NCBI GenBank assembly: GCA_033032175.1
Contig: CM065313.1
Location: 18,949,327 to 19,013,326, forward strand
Direction: 5' to 3'
DNA from: Saturnia japonica
Taxonomy: Eukaryota > Arthropoda > Insecta > Lepidoptera > Saturniidae
Length of the DNA stretch: 64,000 bases
Part shown: positions 10,516-19,829 of the stretch, piece after piece
How positions within the stretch are numbered: the stretch's first letter is position 1
Layout: each line of letters starts with the position of its first letter
The notes under the pieces: model-generated
What the model saw: the letters and a program-made list of their open reading frames with translations, nothing else
Told to the model about the DNA's origin: nothing
Databases searched by the model: none
Translations under genes and position numbers: made by a program

Positions 10516-10774
10516 TAACGGCCGTTTTCGACAACCTATCTATCCGTTGTTTCAGTTACTAAAGACAGACATATAATAACCTTTTGTCCTTGCTTTTTTT
10601 TCAATAACCTACCAATGGATAGTTTTTCGTATCTGCATAATATATACCCATATCCTATAGCTTGAATAGGTAAGAGGGAAGCTAATATTTGTCTTAAGTT
10701 AAAGATACTAATAGTTACAAATATGTATTAATCGAAGATAGTAAATACGGATATGTAATTGAAAACGGCCGTTA
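10516..10774 (+). mobile_element. MITE family M1, copy 2 (both ends intact)
   Basis: A 259-bp element with perfect 14-bp terminal inverted repeats: TAACGGCCGTTTTC at 10516 and GAAAACGGCCGTTA ending at 10774. The interior is AT-rich and matches the element at 8301-8523 when inverted. The target-site duplication is not clear because the TIR itself starts with TAA. A third, truncated end may lie at 44040-44130. Confidence 0.8.
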
Positions 10775-11114
10775 GTTGTAGAATAAAACACTAAAAAAGG
10801 AGGTTAATGCAAATAATTACTATTAATGAGCTTCATTAGAGTTCAATGTGTCAGTTCACACTTTACCAGGGACAATTCAGAAACTTTGTACGGAGTTTCA
10901 AAGCCCGTTACGACTTGTTACTTGTTTGTTACTTGTCCTAAGCCGGCAGAGAATCGATTCACTTCTAGAACTCTAACAACGCCACATTCAACAGATATAA
11001 CAGTAGATAATATATTTTAAGAACAATCTTAATATCAACTTTTTAAAATGCTCTTTCGTTTTTAAGTCTCGAAATAACCAAGTCATGTGACAATAAGTTG
11101 AAATGTTTTCGTCT

Positions 11115-11345
11115 TCTTGTTTTGGCGCCGCAAAAAGCACTTGCAGGTGTCAATGTCTTTAAACCTTCGATAATGTTTCCAATATACAATTTATCTATCT
11201 ACCTATCTAGGGAGCTTTTGTGATGCTGTGAACATGTTTTCCACTTTATATTTACAATCCACTTCACTTATGTACAATAACCAAACTATACCTATCACGC
11301 AAAATATCACTTCGCAAAACCACAACATATTGTCATTTTTGCCTA
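11115..11345. repeat. Dispersed repeat family R4, copy 1
   Basis: Begins with CTTCTTGTTTTGGCGCCGCA, whose complement appears at the end of the copy at 61594-62055. It contains TTACAATCCACTTCACTTAT, also found at 36408-36425. AT-rich and non-coding. Confidence 0.5.
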
Positions 11346-11349
11346 CACA

Positions 11350-14230
11350 ATATAAAATGGACTATTTTAACCTTTTCACATAAATCAAAATTCAATACCT
11401 TTATACGAAATATGAAAACACACGGCTTCTTTTAAACCACGAGACTTGGACGAATGGCCGTAATTTTTCTAAATTCATATACACATTTCCTGAAATACAG
11501 TATTTTATTCTGTGTGGATCGTATTTACATAGAATTAGAGTCGGAATTCGTTCGTACATTTTGTTCATAGGTTTTTTCGTAAAGATACGTTTATCGCTGA
11601 ACGATACGGACTGCACAGCTTTATTATTACAACAAAGGGAATATTATTTATATAACGGGCATGATAACCTACTTGCTTATAACAGTTATTTTCTTGGTAT
11701 AGTCGGATTATTGGAGCTTACTCCTCAAGAATCGATTTTCATATCTGTAAACGAACGTCGAACGTAGATACGATACTGGTAGTAAAATCGAGTGGAAAAG
11801 AGTGAAGACGTTATGTTGCCCTTCCGCGCAACATATTATAATAAACGCCATTCATTTATGCGACAGTAATAATAATTATATGTAATATATTAATAATTTA
11901 ATTTTAGGAACATTCCTATTGATTAATATACTCTAAGAAAATCATTCTTCAAGAATGTAAACACCGTAAATTCCAGTCGCGCGTCGGAGTTGACACGACA
12001 CGCATTTGGACAAATCAACAGAACTTAATCCTTTTATGCGTCAGAAAGGGTTGATTTCAAGGGGTAAGAAGCTCGGACACATTCGCTCCGTTCGAGGGTT
12101 TTAACCAATATATAAAATTACATGCAATTTTAAGAGGTTGGCCAGAACGTCGCGTCGGCGCTCTACGAAATTTCAACAAGCAATATCATTGTTCACTTTC
12201 TTTTAAACCTATTTCGTCTTCACACATAAGAAAAGCATCGGCATACTTCATAATTGTTGGCGACAGAACAGTCATTTTCGTGTTTCTTGTTAGGTTATTA
12301 TGTGATATTATTGTGTTTACGTGTTATATACTATGTGTTACGATAAAATAGATTGATACAGACAATATTATAGAGAATTGTTAGCGAAAACGCTACATTA
12401 CAAGTTGCATGGTATATATTAAGATGTATATAAACGATTATGTATTGTGTGTCACATATGTGAAAATATAACTAATATAGAATAGATTAACGCATAGAGT
12501 AAAGCCAATAGAGTAAGTATATCGAATATTATAGAGACTTTACGAACGGAAAACAGTGATGCCGCCCGTAAATTACATTGTTTTTGGCTTATGTACGGAA
12601 TATATACGTGATGTATATTATATGTGAATATGTAATGGATAGGTAATGCAGAAAGGAACATTTTGATATATGACATGTGTACATAAGATATATAATGAGA
12701 GAAATATAAAGAGATTAACAGGGCAACCAAAGCGAAAACTAAAGTTAAAACACGAAATAAACACGGAACAAAACGGGGCTCTCTTTACGGTCATTCTCCG
12801 AACTACTTAAGCTCGAAGAGGGGCCGTATTGGGCACGGTTCAATTCAACGAGTCTACAAGTACAAGTGACAAGTAACAACGAGAAGAAAGCTTTGGTCGT
12901 CCTGCGAACAATCAACTCAAGATATCGACTTTCATTGAAGACCCGGCACCTCAAGCGGTCGTGCATTATTGCACCCCCCGGACCCCCTCACTACTAACAT
13001 CACGTAACCCACTGGCATCCATACGGTATCCACGAGACGGGCATCCGGCGCAACAAAACGCCCGTCCGAACCGGGGAAACGTCACCCCCCCCCCTCCCTC
13101 ACGCAGAGGGGAAGTGACGCGTACCCAACAATAATTATATAAATACTTAAACATATCAGATAGGCAAACAATGATTATAATCTGTTCTAAAAGCTATATG
13201 GCTCGACCCTAACAAATATTAAAATAAATGATATAATTATGTAAGCAAATGTTTCTCTTCATACGTTATTTTATGTAGATATATTTACTTTATATATTAT
13301 CCGTTTCTATGATTTTATATGCATACTGCTTTATATTACTAAATCGATATTTACTTTTAGGGAAACTTTTAATGAAAAGCAAAATTATACAACTTGAAAG
13401 TTTTTATTGTGACTAAACAAACATTTATATTCGTTATTTTAATTGAATATTAAGAGGCAATATCTTGTGATTATTAAAATACTATCGGAGTCCGCATTAC
13501 GCTCGCGTGAACTTGAAAATTATTTTAAAGAAATTTAATTATGGATAAAAGAATGTTATATTTTTAAACAATGAAACCAAATTCAATGTCGTAAAAACTA
13601 GTTTTTAATTATGGTGACGTAATACTTTAATTTCTTATGCATTAATTAATGCTTTGCATGTTGTTGTGTTGTATTTTTTTATTTTTTTGCTTTGTCATGC
13701 AAATTGATTATTATAATTAAAATATGGAAGGCAGATTTAAGATGTTACTGACAATTTTTTTGTTGTTTTCATTGTAAATAATTTGTCCATCACATTATAT
13801 TGGTAAATATTTAATGATTTAGGTAAATTATTGCAAGGGAAATTTCTGTTAGTTATTTTTTTGGTCAACCGTATTTATAATAATAATATTTACTATTATC
13901 AATTAAGCTCATAACTTGTATGCAACAAGTTAACCTAATTTAAAGTACAACCGTAATTTATCAAAACATATTTTAGTACAACGTGGCGAAACAGTGTGGG
14001 TTCAACTATGATTTAAAATTAATCATGTTATTGTATTTTATCATACCTACTTAATCATATTATTGTGTAAGGATAAGGAAATGTAATTAAATATAATTAT
14101 CTCTACAATTATACAAGACATTATCTATCTCGATTTGTTCAAAGAAAACAGTACCTGCTATATGTTACTTCCATAAGGTGCATGCTAGATATTTATTCTG
14201 ATTTGATAATTCGTTGTCTGTATTTTATTT
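11350..14230. other. Mostly AT-rich stretch with one GC-rich patch, no gene assigned
   Basis: Short frames occur at 11401-11767, 12452-12730 and 12745-13154, but none carries a motif I recognise. The block 12770-13120 is clearly GC-richer than its surroundings and has an oligo-C run (13086-13097). It could be an old retroelement piece or an exon of an unknown gene, and I cannot decide. The remainder up to 14230 is AT-rich and empty. Confidence 0.4.
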
Positions 14231-15040
14231 ATAGCTTTGCTCCCGGGGATGGAATATACATCAATTTCACGTAAATTTATGTTATCTAAGGGAGCGATAG
14301 GGTTAATAACCTAATTTAGTCCACCGGGCTGTTCGATGCGGCAGACAAAGATTTTTCAGAGTTTCAAGCCGCTGACGGGAGAAAAGCCTCACTTGACAGA
14401 AAGAAATGACGGGCTTTCGTCTCGGAGGCTATATATCATTTTGGGTCGTTGATCCAGTGGAGTGAGTATATTTAGATCGATGTCTAGGACAACGACTGAC
14501 TCTTGAAAGCGTCTAACAAAATCAATTTCTTATCAGTGAAAGTTTGTATGTTAAACATTTAATTGCTCGGTTGGGTATAAGGTCTATTGTAGAGTACTTA
14601 TCACTAAAAATACCTCGCGGCAGTAAAGGGAACTAAAATTAAACACATTACAAAAACAAATTAATATTATTATTATAATATAAAATGTAACGTATAAAGA
14701 ATATCAATGAAAAATAGATCGATATGTTTTTTAGATTAATAAATATGAAAAGTTAATAGACACCAAATTAACATTACTTACTAATACTTAACTAATTACT
14801 TAAAATATTTATAAAACATAAAATATTGCTTAAAAAACAATTACAATTCAAAACATTTAACGTCTAACATTCACCCGGTATGGAGTGATATGTTACTTTT
14901 TCTGTTATATCTGTGTCATAAGTTTTGAGAACATAAAAAAAATATTGTTGTTAGCATCATTTCAGCGCATCGTTACGTCTAGGACGTTTGGGGAAAATTC
15001 GATACTTTTTGCGTTATCTTTTTACATAATAAACCCTTCT
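14230..15040. other. No gene seen
   Basis: A moderately GC-rich block at 14235-14510 contains no convincing frame. 14600-14880 is very AT-rich. Overlapping frames from 14885 run into repeat R6 and are not considered real. Confidence 0.4.
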
Positions 15041-15044
15041 TATA

Positions 15045-15250
15045 TTTGTTTAGGCATGGTGATAGAGCTTTTTCTAATGTCCGCCTGGCTAGCTACTTCC
15101 CTGAAGTTGAAAATCTTTTGCCCAACACCTATAGGTGGGTTCCGGCAGGTGCACTTGAGAGCCAGTCTCCGAATAGAGTGCTATCATCTTGGGTCAAATC
15201 GTCACTGAGATTTGGGGTGAGATTGTTTACTTCCTATTCACTTCCTTCAA
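15045..15250 (+). repeat. Dispersed repeat family R6, copy 2
   Basis: Contains CACCTATAGGTGGGTTCCGG followed by GTGCTATCATCTTGGGTCA. Related but diverged blocks lie in the same order at 10195-10345. Two overlapping open frames of 90 and 107 codons cross this repeat. They carry no known domain and are taken as chance frames. Confidence 0.5.
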
Positions 15251-15594
15251 TAACAATAAATTGCAAGGCCTCCATTTTTTTACATTTTCTGGGTGGTAGA
15301 TACTCAGGCATATTTTAGAAAACGCCCCAACACTTTTATAGTAGGTATCTACATTGTAGAGTAATATAATCGGACTCTTAGATCTCTAATATTAGGTACC
15401 TATTTTAATTTTGCTTTTTATAATTTATAATAATTTTCATAAAGTCACTACAGATGTTAATGCTAGAACAGGACCACCGTACGCGTGCTTAATTAAGTAA
15501 ATAATAAGTGTTTGTATCTCGTTAAACCGACCTATTTTTGTATGCAAAAGGCTCTTGTGAATTACGGGTCATTATCAGAATCGATTTATTAATA

Positions 15595-15860
15595 CGTGAA
15601 GCAAAAGCTTTCTTCTACCCCTTTTTAAGCGTATTGTGTGCACGGAAGACTGAGATTTGGCATTATTAAAGTTTATATGGAGAAGGAGTGCAAAAAGCTG
15701 AAATTTATCTATAATATCTGTTACTAATATATTAAATAAAATTAATTAATACTGCGATTCCTAACTCGACAAGTGCCATTGAACTTAAACCCCCCCAAAA
15801 TTTTGACATTTCACTGGACAAATCAAGTCGCTGGACGAATTTCAACCTTAGGGCGATCGC
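15595..15860 (+). mobile_element. Short non-autonomous relative of the 55-kb transposon-associated repeat
   Basis: Positions 15595-15710 match 55376-55491 almost base for base, for example GTGCACGGAAGACTGAGATT and GTTTATATGGAGAA. The right end, AGGGCGATCGCTAGT (15851-15865), matches AGGGCGACCGCTAGT at 56642-56656. In the other copy a broken transposase lies between these same two ends. This copy may be an internally deleted derivative, or the empty form of a repeat that elsewhere received the transposon. Confidence 0.6.
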
Positions 15861-15869
15861 TAGTAAGGT

Positions 15870-16335
15870 TTATTACACATACTGTCAAAGAAGCTTCATA
15901 TTGGTAGGTATTTTATTATATTTAAGTTACCATTAAAATCTATACTTATTAATATTATAAATCTCAAAAGGTTGTTTTTTTTTGTATTTGTTCTAACGCG
16001 TTAATCTTTGACTAGTAAGTAAGATTTAAAAATTATTTTTAAATTTTATAGCTTATTTTATTGAGGAACACCAACGAACCACGAATGTCAAGTAATTTGG
16101 CAAGCTGTAGACGAGTATAGGAAGTACAAAGATAGTCTACACGGGTGTATTGCGGCGACTAACCTCGTGTATAATTTCCAGTTATTCAACCCATTCCAGA
16201 ACCTGGCAACACTGTTAAATAATTCATATTAAACTTACACGATTTCTAACTTTGGCTAAGTGAAATTCACGCTTCCTGTCAAATTGAGATATGCATGAAG
16301 GATATGAGATAATCTATTTTATCTTTTTCTTTTTC
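15870..16335. other. No gene seen
   Basis: AT-rich, with a small GC-richer stretch at 16095-16190. No supported feature. Confidence 0.5.
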
Positions 16336-16339
16336 GTAG

Positions 16340-17345
16340 GAAAATTTGGCACTATATTATAAACAATTTATGGCAGGTGCACAGGTTGATAGACTGAGGT
16401 TGGGTTTAAGAAAGAAAAAGGATGACCGAGACACAATAAAATCCTTTCTACAAGATGAAAATGACACCTATAGAGTGCACGCAATGAATTTAGAAATCCA
16501 AAACGAGTGGTTAGCCATAGGTGAGTTCTGCATCCTAGTAGCACTAAAGAGGCGTACCTTGTTTTATGACTGGTCTCCTGCCCTACTAAAATTTTACCTT
16601 AATGCCTTCCAAATGACCCTCTCAGACCAGAGTAACTTAGTAAGATGGGAGAAAACCTCTGAAAAATCTTGCAATACTTGTGGTGAGGCAATAGGTACAG
16701 CCAGGCACTTATTAGTAGGATGCAAGGTACTTCTTGATATAGGGGTCACTACTCACGTCGCCATGATAGAGTACTTCAGTTCATACGTGAAGAAGTAAGT
16801 CTTTCAGTAGCTAGAGTTCAAAAAGGATTGACCATTAATAGGAGACAAATAAACTTTATAAAAGAAGGCTCAACAGTAAATGCTAAAAGTAATCCCTTCT
16901 CAATCCTAGGTTCTGCACTTGATTGGACTATCTCAGTGGGCACATATAAAAACATTATAAAAACCCAGAGAATGTGGTTGTTTCGTCATCCAGACCAGAC
17001 ATATTTCTTTATTCTCAAGAAATCAAGCGTATAGTACTTGTAGAGTTTACTGTAACGTGGGAAACTAATATACATAAAGACCACGCAATAAAAATGAATA
17101 AATATTACGATCTACATATGTAACGAGTTAACCAAGAACGGCTATGCGGTTAACTTATATGCGGTGGAAGTGGGAGCGAGAGGTATTCTAGCGAAATCTC
17201 TCTATAACTTGTTAAAAGACCTCGACCTGTCTAGAACTGCAGTTAGTTCTATTTTAGAACGGGTATCTAAAGCAGCATTAACCGGCTCTTACCAAATCTG
17301 GCTTAGCAGGGACGATATCGCGGGCGGTCAAGGTGAGCGCTGATG
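16340..17345 (+). pseudogene. Non-LTR retrotransposon fragment: end of RT ORF, zinc knuckle and endonuclease-like region
   Basis: Three consecutive frames make up the C-terminal part of a non-LTR retrotransposon polyprotein. Frame 1 (16346-16735) ends with CNTCGEAIGTARHLLVGC, a C-x2-C-x8-H-x4-C zinc knuckle. The next frame continues with GRYSRRHDRVLQFI and runs to about 17035 (KKSSV). A short piece, VLVEFTVTWETNI, follows, then after another frame change GYAVNLYAVEVGARG and SRTAVSSILERVSKAALTG, ending at 17343. The (I/V)LVE(L/F)TVxWE pattern after a zinc knuckle resembles the restriction-like endonuclease region of early-branching (R2/NeSL/Hero-type) LINEs. At least two frameshifts and the lack of a full RT domain make it inactive. 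Confidence 0.7.
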
Positions 17346-18078
17346 TGCATCATAAGGGGGCCCCTTAAACCTACACCTGGGACGCAAGTCCCGGGGACTG
17401 CTTATGTTCCCTCTGTCTGCTACACGATGGACCTGGCACCCGCACGGTGAATTAATGGAATGCTAAGATGTTTGTCACACTTTCCGCCTGGCAACATTGG
17501 GCAGGCTAAGTCAGATTCTTACTATGTAAAACCCCACGATGCCCATTTCGTATCCGTGGCTGGATTACGAGAATTATTTTCGCGCACGTTCTCAGTGCAA
17601 CTATACGGTGGCCTTATTCGAGGCCTTGTTGCGACTGGAAAATTAATTGCCTACGAGGAACTCCAGCTCAAGCCTAACGGCATACAATTCATAGGAATCG
17701 AAGATCGTAGTGCTGTCTCCGATATTTAGTAAGTCAACCAGGAGAGAGACACGAGCTGTTCCCTTTCCTTTATATTTTACCCATAATGTAACATGATGTC
17801 AAAAACAAAAATACTTTATTTAACTTAGGCGCTAAGGAGGCATTTATGCAAGTCTACCGATTCGAAAAAACATCCCAGTCATCGAGAAGAATTGGCAAAA
17901 AACTCGATACGGAGAACGGATATGGAGAACTGAGATAAAAAGTGTCCTGTGTTAATTTTAATCCAGGATATAGACAACATATAAACTTTGACATTTAACT
18001 TTCGCGATGCTAAATTAGACACTCATTAAATCAGATTTACACATTTTAACACGTGTGAAACCGTGAGGCGCTACTAGT
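17346..18078 (+). other. Possible 3' UTR of the retroelement, then unassigned DNA
   Basis: GC-rich sequence at 17346-17460 directly follows the frame and may be its UTR (CGCAAGTCCCGGGGACTGC). An open frame of 89 codons follows (17460-17729) with reasonable base composition but no motif I recognise. It may belong to the same element or be chance. From 17740 on, AT-rich. Confidence 0.35.
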
Positions 18079-18740
18079 AAGTAATTTATACAATTAATAA
18101 TATTGAAGTGTCTGTTTGTAATATCAAATTAACAATTTTTTACTAAATTCATATGAAAATACAGTGTAAACCCTTTATAACGAAACTAAAGGGACAGAGC
18201 ATTTTTTGTCGTTATAGAGAGTTATCGTTATATGGAGTGGGTTTCAATATGTGGGTTTTAACGCAAACCAACCAAGTTGGGCTCACTTCAACGTTATAGG
18301 GAGTTTATCGTTATAAAGGATAACGTTATAAAGAGTTTACACTGTATATGGTACTACATATTTTATTTTTGTTTGTTTGTTTCGGGTTATTTCCGAAAAG
18401 GTTTGGACCGATTTTGCCGGAACTTCACTGGCGGATAGCTGATGTTATAAGACTAACTTTGGTTACTTTTATTTTAGAAAAAGGATATAGGTTCCGCGGA
18501 AAGAAAAAAGGTGGTCATGATGAATCAATTCGGACGCTAGAATGGCTTACGCTGAGTAAACCATAAGTGATATAATATCAAATGAATTTAGTGTATAATT
18601 TCTATCTTCTAAGAATCACCCACAATAAGCTTTTTTGTCTTTAAAATAACCGGAAGCGAGAGTAGCGCAAATCGCGCGTGTGCCTGACCGACAGCATTCT
18701 GTCGTCCTCAGGAGAGCGAAGTCGTTAAATAACGCGAGAT
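18079..18740 (+). mobile_element. LINE-like repeat L2, copy 1, interrupted by a pogo-type MITE
   Basis: 18079-18161 matches 38395-38480 (AATTTATACAATTAAT, TTTGTAATRTCAAA). The part from 18395, with TTGGACCGATTTTG and later AAGAATCACCCACARTAAGC, matches 38930-39045. The 183-bp MITE at 18162-18344 breaks this copy, while the copy at 38 kb lacks it at the same point. Non-coding LINE-tail type sequence. Confidence 0.65.
18162..18344 (+). mobile_element. Pogo/Tc1-type MITE with TA target duplication
   Basis: A 183-bp element with terminal inverted repeats CAGTGTAAACCCTTTATAAC (left) and GTTATAAAGAGTTTACACTG (right, ending 18344). These differ by two mismatches. TA dinucleotides flank it at 18160-18161 and 18345-18346. 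Internal GTTATA motifs repeat. CAGT-starting ends and TA duplication are the signature of the Tc1/mariner/pogo superfamily. It encodes nothing and is a non-autonomous passenger. Confidence 0.9.
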
Positions 18741-19202
18741 GCGCTAATACCAGAAGCTCTCAAGGGCAAGTCCACACCAATTTGTAGGTCCTTCATGACA
18801 ATTTTATATCTTGAGAGTAGTAGCTAACCAGGTATATATAACCTACCATCATGCTATGATTTTACCATGATGTTTTCCTTCGCTAAAAGCTCGGGTTCAT
18901 TGATGGATTGTAACCCAACCACTGAGCCATTATTACAACAACACCCTAAATCGCTTCCTTTATTTACCTCCTCGTTTATGATCATAAACTGCCTGCAGTA
19001 TTACCAATTATTACAATTAAAAATGGTAGCACAATGGCTCGCGAGAGACGAAAGGGCAGGGGGTGTTTTTAGTTGTCATACATTAAATTAATCTAACAAA
19101 CGCAATATTCTTCTTTCTGTTTTTTAATGGTGATCTGTTAATCATAACATGTTCTAACAAATAATAAAGGTAGAGAAGTTCTTGTCTTAGTTATAAAACT
19201 GC

Positions 19203-19429
19203 ATCATTAGCTTAGTGGTCCTAAGCGCGACTGCTAAGTTGGAGTTCCTGGGTTCGATTATTTAGTTTGTCTATGAAAATCTCAGTAGTAACTCGGAGTT
19301 TGGCTTCGTGTCCGATTAACGGCAACAGGCTCGCCCCCTGTTACGTATAATCTGAAAATATCGGTGAACTGTGGATTTACATTAGTACACCTATGCCTAA
19401 CCTTTCGCGGATACAGTCGTGATGGTATG
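19203..19429 (+). mobile_element. tRNA-derived SINE, family S1, copy 2
   Basis: The tRNA head has an A-box-like TTAGCTTAGTGGTC (19207-19220) and the B box GGGTTCGATTA (19250). The body carries TCCGATTAACGGCAACAGGC, and the tail ends in CAGTCGTGATGGTATG. It matches copies at 7716-7982, 46695-46924 and 57570-57788. The head lacks a paired anticodon arm, so it is not a functional tRNA. Confidence 0.85.
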
Positions 19430-19439
19430 TTTTGGTATT

Positions 19440-19620
19440 GGTAAAACTTAATTACAATAAAATATAGCCTATAGTACTCAGGAAGAACGTAGCTTTATAT
19501 CAGTGAAAGAATTTTCAGAATGGATCAGTAATGGTTCCAGAGATTGCCTACTACAAACATATACAATAAGTATAAAAAACCCCATCGAATTCGAAAAGGG
19601 TATTTAGGTATCCCAATGAC
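19440..19620 (+). mobile_element. LINE 3' tail remnant
   Basis: TAGCCTATAGTACTCAGGAA, then AGTGAAAGAATTTTCAGAAT and CCAGAGATTGCCTACTACAA, is the degenerate 3' UTR wording seen in many lepidopteran LINEs. Non-coding. Confidence 0.6.
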
Positions 19621-19720
19621 ATTACAAAAAAAAAATATCAGAATTTTATTTATTATGAAAATAAAAATGTTATTGCGATTTAAAATTAACATATTTAGTT
19701 TTTGTTTCCTTTAAATTTAG

Positions 19721-19822
19721 CAAATTTTTAAAACATGATAACACCGTCGCCAGCCCAGACGCGGCGCAGCGGTATGTTTGGCCGTATGGCGGTACCCTCC
19801 GCCGCGCCGCCTGTATTGCCAT
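19721..19822 (+). CDS. Candidate first coding exon of an unknown gene
   Basis: A GC-rich 102-bp block in AT-rich surroundings is bordered by an acceptor-like TTTCCTTTAAATTTAG and a strong donor CCAT|GTAAGT. An ATG at 19735 in AAAACATGA context starts a frame of 29 codons beginning MITPSPAQTRRSGMFGRMAV, preceded by an in-frame stop in the 14 bp before it. A second frame is also open across the block. I do not recognise the peptide and see no partner exon nearby. It could be a real small exon, or chance in a GC-rich island. Confidence 0.3.
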
Positions 19823-19829
19823 GTAAGTT

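Noticed and set aside
12452..13154. Three adjacent - strand frames
   Set aside because: They overlap different frames, have no known motifs and no splice-site support.
14885..15318. Overlapping frames of 107 and 90 codons
   Set aside because: They run through dispersed repeat R6 (also at 10.2 kb, where the frame is not kept) and have no domain.
17460..17729. 89-codon frame after the non-LTR fragment
   Set aside because: Composition is plausible but there is no recognisable motif, splice site or repeat copy to support it. Kept only as a note in the flanking entry.
19203..19275. tRNA gene
   Set aside because: A and B boxes are present but the arms do not pair. The body continues as a SINE shared with three other sites.
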